From NCBI GenBank assembly GCA_938046735.1, contig CALIXF010000003.1, positions 1 to 64,000 of the forward strand: DNA of 64,000 nucleotides. The letters are read 5' to 3'. Under the pieces are notes generated by a model. That model searched no databases. It was not told the origin of the DNA and was given only the letters and a program-made list of their open reading frames with translations. Source of the DNA: an uncultured Candidatus Saccharibacteria bacterium (GTDB taxonomy: Bacteria; Patescibacteriota; Saccharimonadia; Saccharimonadales; Saccharimonadaceae). This document shows positions 8,817 through 17,263 of this stretch, in pieces. How positions within the stretch are numbered: position 1 is the stretch's first letter; every line of letters begins with the position of its first letter. Both the position numbers and the translations under genes were made by a program.

Positions 8817-9701
8817 TTATTTTTGTGGGGTTTCACCCTTTTTAGTGTAAATAGTACCCATTTTATTAAAATCAATAAATGGTTCACGGACGGCAGTATC
8901 AGGATTATTAAAGTTGTAGAAGAGTTCAGCAAGTTCTTTAGTATTAAGTCGAACGGAATGGATGCCAATATTAAAAAGACCACCAATAACAGCTTGGACA
9001 CGGTTATTAACTTCTGTAACAGCTTTGTCGTAGGTATTGCGATCAATGCGAGTAATTTCGCCTTCACGAGTTCCGAAAAAGAGACTAAAAATATTTTTAC
9101 TTTGGGTGCTGGCCTTTTCAAGATCGGCGGAGGAGTAATATGGCACAACTACAAAGAAGGATTTATCCATAATGTTGGCCTCCTGAGAAACTTGATCAAT
9201 GAAGTTGATATAGTCATCCATAAGTACGCCAAGAAGCATATTGTCGTTATTGCGTCTAATATTGGCGAGGCGTTCAAGATATGGTGCAATATCAATACGT
9301 TGAGAGCGGACAAGGATTTGAATCGGGAATTCGAGTGAGTTTAAAACACCTTTATAACCGTATTCTACGCTGTCACGTTCTGGCTCAGACATGAGATCAT
9401 AATTGATGGATTTACAAGCGATGACAGCACGAAAAGAACCATCTTTCATAATAATGAGACCATCACGAAGTTCAGAGATAAGTAATGAGGATTGAGTGGA
9501 GGAAGGGGTGTCTTGCTGAATAATTTGATTGTTTTGCAATTCGGGAGCGACTGGAATTGCTTGATATGGGGCTTGTGGCTGTTGGGTCTGTGGTTGTGTA
9601 GCTTGTGGCTGTTGAGTATTAGGATTAGCTACAGCTGGCGTAGCTTGTGGTGGCTGAGTCGGAATTGGTTGAGCTGGATTTTGTGGTTGTTGTGGGTTCA
9701 T
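8817..9701 (-). CDS. VirB4 N-terminal-domain-like protein
   Basis: A 294-aa soluble protein. Residues 1-60 are a low-complexity Pro/Gln-rich tail. The rest (SSLLISELRDGLIIMKDGSF... ...FPIQILVRSQRIDIAPYL) resembles the N-terminal membrane-recruitment domain found at the start of VirB4/TraC ATPases. It has no P-loop. It lies immediately upstream of virB4 with a 19-base gap and an AAGGA ribosome site, so the two products are probably made in similar amounts and may assemble together. Alternative: a separate TraC-associated accessory protein. The resemblance is by pattern from memory; a profile comparison would settle it. Confidence 0.75.
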   Translation of the reverse strand: MNPQQPQNPAQPIPTQPPQATPAVANPNTQQPQATQPQTQQPQAPYQAIPVAPELQNNQIIQQDTPSSTQSSLLISELRDGLIIMKDGSFRAVIACKSINYDLMSEPERDSVEYGYKGVLNSLEFPIQILVRSQRIDIAPYLERLANIRRNNDNMLLGVLMDDYINFIDQVSQEANIMDKSFFVVVPYYSSADLEKASTQSKNIFSLFFGTREGEITRIDRNTYDKAVTEVNNRVQAVIGGLFNIGIHSVRLNTKELAELFYNFNNPDTAVREPFIDFNKMGTIYTKKGETPQK

Positions 9702-9726
9702 AGTAGTCCTTGTTTAAAATATAAAA

Positions 9727-10803
9727 TTACTTTGAAGGCGGAGTAAAAATACCTGTGAAAGTACCGGAATTTGGGGTGGAACTAGACGTATTGGCAAGAC
9801 GGTGGGCTTGTTTGCTGATGGTATCGATGGTGAAATCTTGATTATTAGCAAGATTTTGGAAACCCTGATTAACTTGTGGATTAAGATTTTGATTAATAAA
9901 ACCATTGATGTATTGTGGAGGAGTAGAAGAAGTAGGTTGTGAAGAGTTGGTGGTGTTTGGATAGTTTGGTGGAACAACAGGGGGGGTATTTAAATAATTT
10001 GTAACTTGCTGATTGTAAGATTGTTGACTATATTGCGGAGTGAAGTTTTGTGGATAGGTAGAAGGAGGTTGTGGTCGTGTAAAATTTTGTTGATAGGATT
10101 GAGGAACTGACGTTGTGGATTGATAGTTAGAAGTATTTCCCTGCTGAAAATTTTGGATGGCAGTTTGAAATGGATTTGATTGGTCAATCTGTGGGGCAGG
10201 TGGAGGCGGTAATAATTGATCAGCATTTGATATGGCGGCTTTCATATTGGAGACAATATTAGCATGACGATTTGCCTGCTCTTTAGCAATCATTTGATTA
10301 ATCATTTGACTACTGTTTTGATCTAAGATATCTGGAACATCATTAGTTTCAGCAATGAAGTCTTCGTTAAAATTACTGTTATTACGAATGGAGTAGCCTT
10401 CAGAATCGACGAGATTAGAGAGAAAGGAGAGACGTGTAGAAGCTTCCTCTTCTGTAATATTGCGGGCGCGGGGTTTTTCAACAATTTTAGGCGCGGTAAT
10501 TTTAATTGTTGATTCTCTTTGGCCAGGAGTCCAAAGACGTTTATTTGGTTTTAAATAAAAACTAGCGATGGAGGCAAGGTAGACTTCCATAGGTTGATCT
10601 TTTTTGAGTGGAAGAGCGAGGATAAGAAAAAAGCCGACGATTGGAATTGGGATGATGGCTAACAGTGGAAAGATTTGGAAAAGACCAAAAATAATAGCAA
10701 TACCTGCCGCGGAAATGAGAAGATAGATAAACTGTCGAAAAGTAAATGGGCCAAGGAGTTTATCTTCTGCCTCAACGTCTTGAGGGACCTTGTATGTTGC
10801 CAT
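9727..10803 (-). CDS. PrgI-family membrane protein (VirB3-like role)
   Basis: A 358-aa protein beginning MATYKVPQDVEAEDKLLGPF, a typical PrgI-family opening, with two closely spaced membrane segments at about residues 24-67. The PrgI family occurs in Gram-positive conjugation systems next to VirB4 and probably takes the VirB3 place. The C-terminal two thirds is a disordered, Gln/Asn/Pro/Ser-rich region (about 200-340). TAAAAT at 10812-10817 with an upstream TG ends 8 bases before the ATG, so the mRNA is probably leaderless. Gene order VirB6, PrgI, VirB4-N, VirB4 matches known compact systems. The N-terminal family call is strong. Confidence 0.85.
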   Translation of the reverse strand: MATYKVPQDVEAEDKLLGPFTFRQFIYLLISAAGIAIIFGLFQIFPLLAIIPIPIVGFFLILALPLKKDQPMEVYLASIASFYLKPNKRLWTPGQRESTIKITAPKIVEKPRARNITEEEASTRLSFLSNLVDSEGYSIRNNSNFNEDFIAETNDVPDILDQNSSQMINQMIAKEQANRHANIVSNMKAAISNADQLLPPPPAPQIDQSNPFQTAIQNFQQGNTSNYQSTTSVPQSYQQNFTRPQPPSTYPQNFTPQYSQQSYNQQVTNYLNTPPVVPPNYPNTTNSSQPTSSTPPQYINGFINQNLNPQVNQGFQNLANNQDFTIDTISKQAHRLANTSSSTPNSGTFTGIFTPPSK

Positions 10804-10893
10804 ATAAAACTATTTTAACATAAACAGGGTGGATATTTGGGGATTTCAATGAGAATAAAGCAGAAATAATATTTCTGTTTTTCTATATTATTT

Positions 10894-13800
10894 TTACTTT
10901 AATTCAGAATCATCGTTTGATGATTTTTTATTTTTATTGTCTTTAACTTTTTGCTGAGCTTCTTGACGAATTTCAATCCTGTTAACTTCTTGCTCTTTTC
11001 GTTCTTTCATAACAGCGTCTTTAATAATCTCTTTGAGATCACCCTTCATGTTATCAAAGAGGCTGGTATTTGGATTGGCAAAGGTCTCGATGATCTTATT
11101 CTTGCCGCCAAGGAAGGTATTAACAATATCCTGTTTAGCCTCTTCCTGAGCCTTTTGAAGAGCTTCTTGTTTTTTAGTTTTCTTTTCGTCTTCGCTAAGA
11201 CCATTAAGTTCATTTGGATCTAATTTATAATGAGAGGCTGTAAGTTGAGTTAAAATGCCGTTGAGGACATCGGTTTTCATATCGGAGGCGTTTTTTGTCG
11301 TGAGGCCAGATAGGTAATTTTTAATTTCAGAAATAGCGGTTTGACTCTTTTTCTCAAAGTCTTGATCATTAGTAATTTCATTAGCAATTGATTCGATATT
11401 ATCTACATCTTTATGGCCGCCAGCGAGTTGTTTTTTATTTAAGCCAGTAAGAAAACTAGTAAGGTTGACAATTTGTTCACTACCGGAAGCGAAGGTTGGA
11501 AAAGCAGAAATAAGGGCGGGGCGTATAGCATTAAAGACTTGTTTGCGTATTTCACCATCAGGGTTATCGTATTGATTAATCATTAGATCTAGAACGTTGG
11601 TTGCTGTACGATCGATTTTAGCAAACGATGTACCTTCGAGGCTGGTGGCAAGATTAATTTTTGTAGTGTAATTATCTTCCCCTTCGACTTTACCGGTAAC
11701 ATACTGTTTGACGTCTACTTCAGCAGTCTTACGTTCGCCATTAGTATATCGCCAGGTTTCCATGTTGATAAATTTACCAAAACGCCCTAGGGATGGGGCG
11801 GCGTCCTTCATACCCATAAGGTTGAGAGCAAGAACATTGGTTGCATCATCACCAAGCTTAAAACTACCTTTATCCATGTAATCAATTAGACTCTCTGCGA
11901 TCTTATCATAGTCGCCACGACGGGAAAGTACGTTATTACCAGCAATAACACCATCGATATTATTGTGTTCAAACATACGTCGATATAATTTACTTGCATC
12001 AAGTGTAACCATCTTATCCATATAAGTTGTGAGACGGTTAACGTTATTGCGGCGTTCGGCTTCATAGGCGTCAACTGCATCAGCTGCAACCATATGTAAT
12101 GCGATAAAACGGCTATCGGCTTTTTCTTGAGAAAGTTTACCATCGTTGATATACCAAGCATCAGTACCAGCACCAGCGGAGACATATCTTTCAAATTCTT
12201 TGGCATCTAATGGAACATCATTACTATCCATTCGGGCTGCATTACGGACCGTATCTGCATAGAATTTATTAGCGTTATAATCATTACGTTTCTTTGAAGA
12301 TTCGGCAGTTTTTAGATTAAGGAAATTTTCAGTCTGATTCTTAGCTAATTGTTCAAGGAAAGGATTCTTACCTTTATTATATGCTTCAAGATAATCTGAC
12401 ATATTGCCAAGAGCGTCTTCAGTCTTGATATGTTGGGCATCGGCGGCAAGCTTAGCGACGCGATTTTGATAGGTATATTCCATAACTTTGTTTTTTGGTT
12501 CTACAAAGTCAGTTGTACGTTCTAGGTCACCTTCTTTACCATAAACACGTTTATCGTAAACAGCACGACCAAATTTATCACGATATAAGATACGGGCGCC
12601 ACGACGGCTAGCATCAAGATCTTCATCACGATAGCGCCTTAATGTATCATCACGGGTTTTAAGTTCATCTTCGAAACGATGTTGCCTAAGCGCGGAATTA
12701 GCAGCTATTGCACCACCCCAATACCATGGAAGTAGATTCATAGAACGTTTACGCTTCATGGCATTTTCGATAGTTTTTTGACGATTAAGTGCCTGTATTG
12801 GAGCAAAGGATTTTGCTGTACTAAGAGAAGCTTTGTTGCCAAGGGCGTTAAGTCGATTGCTGACAGTGCCAAGAGCGGTACCAGACATTTTCATAAGATT
12901 GACAGCGAGAAATAGTGGGAGAACCTGGATGGCAACACCAATAATTATGCCAAATGGTGTAGTGGCAGAAGTGATAAAGATCATACTGGCGAGCTTAGTG
13001 ACACCGAAAAGCATGCTAAACATTGGATAGAAGACAAGCATTTGAATGAAGTGACTTTTCCATTTCTGGAAATGCTTTTCAGTGTTTGGAAGAATATATA
13101 AAACAAAGGCAATCGGAGAAACGGCAACAAGAAAAATAACTAGAGCTTGACGAAGACCTAGTACTAAGAGACCAATAACAACAGAAATGATACCACCGAT
13201 GATAACTGGAATGATAGCAAGTAGAAGACCAAGTGGCCCACCCGGGAAGGCGAGAAGAAGAGTTGCACCGACGCCACCAGCGGCAATGGTGGTAAAGAGA
13301 GCATAAAAGCCAGTATTTTTTGAGGCATCGATAGCGCCACTGGAAATAGCATTATCAGCGACACTGGCAAGAAAATCCTTTAAACCGTTACCGATTATAT
13401 TGCTAATATCTACGGCAATTGCGCAAGCGAGGAAGCTGAAGTTGACGATGATAGCAGTAATGATGAGGCGTGGTAGGGATTTTTTGATGCCGTAATTATT
13501 AATACCTAGACCAGTGATCTGAGAATAAATAATAACTAGAAGAAAAATAATAAAACAGATGTTGGCGATATTGCGCATGTAGGTCCAGACTTGATAGACA
13601 GGAGATTTATTACCCATTTCTAGGGGTTTGACACTGAGAAGACTTTCGATAACGCTATATAGTGCATCGATGCCTTTAGCAAGAAGGCCGGTGGTTGGAC
13701 AAATGATCCAGCCGACTGCTCCGATTTGAGAAGTACAGGTGACTGGCTCTTGATTTTCAGTGTTAGTGGAGGTGGTATCAGTGGTCGATCCATTAGGAGT

Positions 13801-14067
13801 GGTGGTAGAGTTAGAACCGTTAGTGGAATTGTTAGTTGGATTACTTTGATTTTGAGGATTAGCTTCATTTGTGTTTTGATTCTCTGTTGAGGGATTTTCT
13901 GGAGTTGAGGTTGAGGGGTTTTGCTCAGTCTGATTAGTGGAGGGGGAGGTATTGGAAGGAAGCGGATCGGCATAGACTGGAAGTGTATGAGGGGTTAAAA
14001 AAAGGCTTACAAAAAGTAAGCTCAATGCGAGCAGTAGGCTAGCGAGTTTTGTACAGACCTTCTTCAT
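10894..14067 (-). CDS. VirB6/TrbL-like polytopic channel protein
   Basis: A 1057-aa protein with a signal peptide (cleavage near residue 33, PVYA), then an extracellular low-complexity Asn/Thr/Ser/Pro tract to about residue 112. About six to seven hydrophobic segments lie between roughly 165 and 400, including a Gly/Leu/Ile-rich region about 250-330. A charged C-terminal domain of about 630 residues follows and probably lies in the cytoplasm. This layout fits the TrbL/VirB6 family that forms the inner-membrane pore of type IV systems. A TGGTATAAT at 14093-14101 (read on minus) lies about 25 bases before the ATG, divergent from the pilin-like promoter at 14183. The very long C-terminal domain is unusual and otherwise unrecognised. 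Confidence 0.8.
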   Translation of the reverse strand: MKKVCTKLASLLLALSLLFVSLFLTPHTLPVYADPLPSNTSPSTNQTEQNPSTSTPENPSTENQNTNEANPQNQSNPTNNSTNGSNSTTTPNGSTTDTTSTNTENQEPVTCTSQIGAVGWIICPTTGLLAKGIDALYSVIESLLSVKPLEMGNKSPVYQVWTYMRNIANICFIIFLLVIIYSQITGLGINNYGIKKSLPRLIITAIIVNFSFLACAIAVDISNIIGNGLKDFLASVADNAISSGAIDASKNTGFYALFTTIAAGGVGATLLLAFPGGPLGLLLAIIPVIIGGIISVVIGLLVLGLRQALVIFLVAVSPIAFVLYILPNTEKHFQKWKSHFIQMLVFYPMFSMLFGVTKLASMIFITSATTPFGIIIGVAIQVLPLFLAVNLMKMSGTALGTVSNRLNALGNKASLSTAKSFAPIQALNRQKTIENAMKRKRSMNLLPWYWGGAIAANSALRQHRFEDELKTRDDTLRRYRDEDLDASRRGARILYRDKFGRAVYDKRVYGKEGDLERTTDFVEPKNKVMEYTYQNRVAKLAADAQHIKTEDALGNMSDYLEAYNKGKNPFLEQLAKNQTENFLNLKTAESSKKRNDYNANKFYADTVRNAARMDSNDVPLDAKEFERYVSAGAGTDAWYINDGKLSQEKADSRFIALHMVAADAVDAYEAERRNNVNRLTTYMDKMVTLDASKLYRRMFEHNNIDGVIAGNNVLSRRGDYDKIAESLIDYMDKGSFKLGDDATNVLALNLMGMKDAAPSLGRFGKFINMETWRYTNGERKTAEVDVKQYVTGKVEGEDNYTTKINLATSLEGTSFAKIDRTATNVLDLMINQYDNPDGEIRKQVFNAIRPALISAFPTFASGSEQIVNLTSFLTGLNKKQLAGGHKDVDNIESIANEITNDQDFEKKSQTAISEIKNYLSGLTTKNASDMKTDVLNGILTQLTASHYKLDPNELNGLSEDEKKTKKQEALQKAQEEAKQDIVNTFLGGKNKIIETFANPNTSLFDNMKGDLKEIIKDAVMKERKEQEVNRIEIRQEAQQKVKDNKNKKSSNDDSELK

Positions 14068-14182
14068 AGAATAGAATTTAATTTACTAACATATTATACC
14101 ACACATAAGCGTTATAGTCAATAGTGGAAAATAAGTAGCTAAGACAATTATATAATTAATAGGCAGATCAAGGCAATAATGT

Positions 14183-14188
14183 TATAAT
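14183..14188 (+). promoter_or_regulatory. Extended -10 promoter for the pilin-like operon
   Basis: TGTTATAAT (hexamer 14183-14188) ends 6 bases before the ATG at 14195. The expected transcription start is therefore at or within a base of the start codon, giving a leaderless mRNA. It lies back to back with the virB6 promoter at 14093-14101. Confidence 0.7.
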
Positions 14189-14194
14189 CAAGAT

Positions 14195-14689
14195 ATGAAA
14201 AGGTATATCCAAGGTTTATCAATGCTTGTTGTAGCATTTTTTTCGATATTTAGTTTGACATTTGTCTGGTCAGAAGTGACTGGTGAACCTGTGCAGGCTG
14301 CAGTGATTGAAGAGAGCGTGGATTCAAGTTGTGCGAACTCAGTATTGGGTCTTAGACCTTGGTATCGTGGAGTGGTAACGAGAGACAGCTCTGGATCGTG
14401 TACGATTGGTAAGATTGCACAGGATGAAAATGGTAATACTAAATTGGCAGGATTTGTGTGGGTGATAATCTTAAACTTAATGTATGATGCTTCCCTGGTT
14501 TCAAGTATTGTAGCGACTGGATTTATTATTTGGGGCGGTTATAAATATATTATGTCGGAAGGTGATCCATCGAGAGTGATGACTGGAAAAAAGATTATTA
14601 CCGGGGCAGTGATTGGGTTGGTATTGACAATTTCAGCTTCTGTGATTTCTGACACTTTGGTGAACGTAATTAGCGGAGTAGCAAAATAA
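14195..14689 (+). CDS. VirB2/TrbC-like small membrane protein, copy 1
   Basis: A 164-aa protein with an N-terminal hydrophobic signal/anchor (about 8-27), a short extracytoplasmic loop with two cysteines, then two membrane segments. These flank a cytoplasmic loop with the family pattern WGGYKYIMSEGDPSRV followed by GAVIGLVLTISASVI. The paired-helix layout is that of VirB2/TrbC pilins. Leaderless promoter just upstream (14183). Its stop overlaps the next ATG by one base (TAATG), so expression of copies 1 and 2 is coupled. It starts an array of five on this strand, divergent from the VirB6-PrgI-VirB4 genes. Polymerisation into a pilus is inferred, not shown. Confidence 0.75.
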   Translation: MKRYIQGLSMLVVAFFSIFSLTFVWSEVTGEPVQAAVIEESVDSSCANSVLGLRPWYRGVVTRDSSGSCTIGKIAQDENGNTKLAGFVWVIILNLMYDASLVSSIVATGFIIWGGYKYIMSEGDPSRVMTGKKIITGAVIGLVLTISASVISDTLVNVISGVAK

Positions 14690-15039
14690 TGAGCATAGGT
14701 GAGTTCATGATTGGTCTATTTAAGAAAACAAATAAGATATTTGCTGAGGATTTTAATATCAAAAATGTCGACTCATTAAATAAGGCATTAGACAATATTC
14801 CAAACCGTGGGAATGCAGATAATTATGATATTATGGTGATTTTTAACTGGATCTACTCGATGGCAGCAATTGTCGCAGTAGGCTATATTGTATACGGTGC
14901 AATTTTGTTTGGGATTTCCGAAGGGGATCCAGCTAGGGTAAAAAAGGCTAAGGATACAGTGACTTATTCGATTATTGGTCTAGTGATTGTGGGGCTGGCC
15001 TGGGCGATTACGACATTTGTGGTTAAATCAATAAACTAG
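14689..15039 (+). CDS. VirB2/TrbC-like small membrane protein, copy 2
   Basis: A 116-aa protein without an obvious cleavable signal; the N-terminal 50 residues are polar. Two membrane helices flank the shared loop FGISEGDPARVKKAKDT, followed by IGLVIVGLAWAI. It differs from its neighbours in lacking the secreted N-terminal region, so it may be an accessory or membrane-anchor form rather than a pilin subunit. It overlaps copy 1 by one base. Family membership is clear from the loop motif; its role is inferred from context. Confidence 0.72.
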   Translation: MSIGEFMIGLFKKTNKIFAEDFNIKNVDSLNKALDNIPNRGNADNYDIMVIFNWIYSMAAIVAVGYIVYGAILFGISEGDPARVKKAKDTVTYSIIGLVIVGLAWAITTFVVKSIN

Positions 15040-15050
15040 GAGATAAGGAG

Positions 15051-15476
15051 ATGAAAGTTGGTCAGAAAATTATATTAGGTCTTGTCGGAGTACTGAGTTT
15101 TGGTCTAGTAAATATGACAATGCTCTCAAATTACAGTTATGCGGAGGGTGTGAAAAATAAGGTGTGTGAAGATCTTAATGGGGCGGAGGACGTTGATCAG
15201 GCGGTGCTTGACGCGGCTGGTTGTTCTGGTCCAACTGGAAAAAATAAAAATATTTCTGAGCTTGTAAATACTCTAATTAATATAGCGATGTCTATTTCGG
15301 GTGTTGTTTGTGTCGGGGCCTTAGTATTGGCTGGTCAGCGATATATTGCATCGGGGGGAGATGCCGCGAAAATTGTGAGTGCCAAAAGAATAATTATGTA
15401 TGCAGTGGTATCACTAGTGATTTCGTTAATGGCTTTTGCAATTGTAAAATTCGTAATTGTTTCATTAAATATCTAG
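15051..15476 (+). CDS. VirB2/TrbC-like small membrane protein, copy 3
   Basis: A 141-aa protein: signal-like helix (about 7-27), a short exported segment with two cysteines (VCEDLNGA... and AAGCSG), and two membrane helices around the loop GQRYIASGGDAAKIVSAKR. AGGAGATAAGGAG directly precedes the ATG and gives a good ribosome site. It sits 11 bases after copy 2, so it belongs to the same operon. The paired cysteines, shared by position with other copies, suggest a disulphide in the exported part. Confidence 0.74.
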   Translation: MKVGQKIILGLVGVLSFGLVNMTMLSNYSYAEGVKNKVCEDLNGAEDVDQAVLDAAGCSGPTGKNKNISELVNTLINIAMSISGVVCVGALVLAGQRYIASGGDAAKIVSAKRIIMYAVVSLVISLMAFAIVKFVIVSLNI

Positions 15477-15538
15477 ATAATTCTTGATTGATTATTGAGG
15501 TAGATAGAAGCTTCTACTCTTGTTTCTGTGGTCGCTTA

Positions 15539-15547
15539 TGATATAAT
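15539..15547 (+). promoter_or_regulatory. Extended -10 promoter before pilin-like copy 4
   Basis: TGATATAAT (hexamer 15542-15547) lies about 28 bases before the ATG at 15576. It leaves a short leader with the ribosome site AAAGGAAG. A separate promoter here allows copies 4 and 5 to be expressed apart from copies 1-3. Confidence 0.65.
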
Positions 15548-15575
15548 AAAAAAAAGTAATATTAAAGGAAGAAAT

Positions 15576-15968
15576 ATGAAAATTACTAACAAAGTCAAAA
15601 CATTAGTCGCTGGTGGCCTTGGCGTAGTAGCAATGGCTCTTCAGTCTGCTCCAACTTTTGCCGCTAAAGTACGTTGTCCGGATGGTACTGAGGCTAAAGA
15701 TCTTACAAACTGTGGCACTAAGAATAGTCTTAACTCGAATGATTTGATGACTACTCTTAATACTATTATTAATGTAGTGATTGGTCTTATTGGCTTTGTT
15801 GCTGTGATCGTAATTATTCTTGGCGGTGTACAGTATACTACTTCGGCTGGTGATTCTAGCAAAGTAAAGAAGGCTAAGGATACGATTATGTACGGTATTA
15901 TTGGTCTTGTAATTGCATTGATGGCTTACTCGATCGTCAACTTCATTCTCTCAAACGTATTTAAGTAG
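15576..15968 (+). CDS. VirB2/TrbC-like small membrane protein, copy 4
   Basis: A 130-aa protein. I place the start at the ATG at 15576, with AAAGGAAG 5-12 bases upstream, not at the earlier in-frame GTG. A signal peptide ends near residue 26 (TFAAK), followed by a short exported part with two cysteines (VRCPDG, LTNCGT), then two helices around TTSAGDSSKVKKAKDTIMYG. Codons here are richer in C and T than in the flanking genes, as expected for a highly expressed gene; this is the best candidate for a major subunit. Copy 5 is its closest relative. Confidence 0.78.
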   Translation: MKITNKVKTLVAGGLGVVAMALQSAPTFAAKVRCPDGTEAKDLTNCGTKNSLNSNDLMTTLNTIINVVIGLIGFVAVIVIILGGVQYTTSAGDSSKVKKAKDTIMYGIIGLVIALMAYSIVNFILSNVFK

Positions 15969-16019
15969 AGTTAAATAAAGATTTCTTGATAAAATAAATT
16001 TTTGAAGAAGGTAGTTAGA

Positions 16020-16421
16020 ATGGCGAAAGATTTGAGAAAAGGCTTAGGTTTAGTTGTAATAGCTTTTACTTCAATGTTTAGTTTTGTTAGTAATGTAAAT
16101 GCTGTCAGTTGTCCAAATGGTTCTTATCGCGCAGGAGAGGATGTAGGATCAATTTCTGAGTGTAACCTTGCGAAAGATCATGCTGGGGCAAATGATCTAA
16201 TGGGAACGGTTAATATAATTATTAATGTAGTGCTCGGTGTCTTAGGTCTTTTAGCAGTTGTGGTAATTATCTATGGTGGCTTTATGTATACTACTTCGGC
16301 TGGTGATTCATCCAAAATTAAGAAGGCTAAAGATACGATCATGTATGGAGTGATAGGTTTAGTGATTGCTCTATTAGCCTTTGCGATTGTAAACTTTGTA
16401 GTAAGTAGTATATTTAAATAA
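16020..16421 (+). CDS. VirB2/TrbC-like small membrane protein, copy 5
   Basis: A 133-aa protein starting at the ATG at 16020 behind GAAGAAGGT; the in-frame TTG at 16002 is less likely. It has a signal peptide (about 1-30, ending VNAVS), two cysteines in the exported segment, and two helices around TTSAGDSSKIKKAKDTIMYG, nearly identical to copy 4. This points to a recent duplication. A strong terminator follows immediately (16427-16453) and closes the array. Confidence 0.78.
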   Translation: MAKDLRKGLGLVVIAFTSMFSFVSNVNAVSCPNGSYRAGEDVGSISECNLAKDHAGANDLMGTVNIIINVVLGVLGLLAVVVIIYGGFMYTTSAGDSSKIKKAKDTIMYGVIGLVIALLAFAIVNFVVSSIFK

Positions 16422-16426
16422 TTTTT

Positions 16427-16453
16427 AAAAATAGACCTTCGGGTCTATTTTTT
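16427..16453 (+). terminator. Rho-independent terminator of the pilin-like array
   Basis: A perfect 9-bp stem AAATAGACC/GGTCTATTT (16429-16437 with 16442-16450) closed by a TTCG tetraloop and followed by a T-run. Confidence 0.9.
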
Positions 16454-16670
16454 ATGTTTAAAATATAATTTTCTATTTTGGTGAATAAAATTTTGAAAAA
16501 AAGAAGAGATGCTGAGCGTAATTTAAATGGTTATGATTGAACTACTGGATAAATAGAGCTATGATGAGATTAAGTTTGAAATAGAAAAGTGGATGGATAA
16601 AAACATGAGTGTGAAGTTTTTAGCTAACTAGGTTAGTAAGTGATAAACAGGCTGAGAAAACTATGCTGAA
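16454..16670. other. Intergenic stretch without recognised content
   Basis: About 220 bases between the array terminator and the hsp20 terminator. I see no open frame with a start signal, no tRNA and no long inverted repeat. Confidence 0.5.
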
Positions 16671-16698
16671 ATAAAAAATACCGCCGGAGCGGTATTTT
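16671..16698 (-). terminator. Terminator of hsp20
   Basis: Stem AAAATACCGC/GCGGTATTTT (16675-16684 with 16689-16698) with loop CGGA. On the minus strand it is followed by TTTTTTATTT-like sequence, and it lies 20 bases past the hsp20 stop. Confidence 0.88.
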
Positions 16699-16717
16699 AG
16701 GAAAGACTTCAGGGATT

Positions 16718-17209
16718 TTACTGAATAGGAATTTTGGTTGGGGTTTCGGTCTTTTCCTTTTCAAAGGAAATGGTTAGGACGCCGTCTTTTAGTTCAGCCT
16801 TTACGCTTCCTTCATCTTCGCGGACGGAAACTGGGAGTGCGATAGTGCGAGAAAACTCGCCCCAGTAACATTCTTGAATATGCCAACGAGTGGTTTGCTC
16901 GTCTTCGCCGCCGCTAAGGATGCCTGAGATGGTTAAGATGTTGTCAGAGATGGTTACGTCGAGGTCATTTTTGGAAATGCCTGCGGTGCGAGCTTTAACA
17001 ACTAATTTATCAGCAGTTTCATAAACATCAACTGCTAATTGACCTGGAAAATCTTCCGGTTCGTCCCACGCCTCTGGATCTTCTTCTGATGGAAAACTAT
17101 TAGAAGTTTGAGCAGGGCTTTGCTCAACCTCTTCTTGGCTATCATTGTCCAGAAATGCAGCCGCGAGTTCGTCTTCCATAAGCATGTCGTCGTCATTTGT
17201 ACGAGCCAT
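16718..17209 (-). CDS. hsp20: Small heat-shock protein, Hsp20/alpha-crystallin family
   Basis: ATP-independent holdase chaperone of the cytoplasm. The 163-aa form starts at the ATG at 17209 (MARTNDDD), with GGAGG 11 bases upstream; an in-frame GTG six codons earlier overlaps that site. The N-terminal 50 residues are very acidic. The alpha-crystallin domain spans about 58-150 (AVDVYETADKLVVKARTAGISKNDLDVTI, then SRTIALPVSV and the conserved DGVLTI). The C-terminal tail ends IPIQ, an I-x-I anchor for oligomer assembly. No CIRCE element is seen here, unlike groES. It diverges from comF. Confidence 0.92.
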   Translation of the reverse strand: MARTNDDDMLMEDELAAAFLDNDSQEEVEQSPAQTSNSFPSEEDPEAWDEPEDFPGQLAVDVYETADKLVVKARTAGISKNDLDVTISDNILTISGILSGGEDEQTTRWHIQECYWGEFSRTIALPVSVREDEGSVKAELKDGVLTISFEKEKTETPTKIPIQ

Positions 17210-17263
17210 TGCTAAGTATTCCTCCACTTTTAACTATTGTTATGGTTAATTATAGGAGTGGTT

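Noticed and set aside
8797..9148. Longer N-terminus of virB4 in the same frame
   Set aside because: Overlaps the upstream gene, has no similarity to VirB4, and a ribosome site precedes the ATG at 8797.
8778..9338. 186-aa open frame on + opposite the VirB4 genes
   Set aside because: Overlaps two well-supported minus genes and reads as low-quality hydrophobic sequence without a start signal.
10861..10877. Palindrome CAGAAATA-A-TATTTCTG as terminator of virB6
   Set aside because: The loop is too tight for the full stem, and the T-run lies on the + side although the gene is on minus; not convincing.
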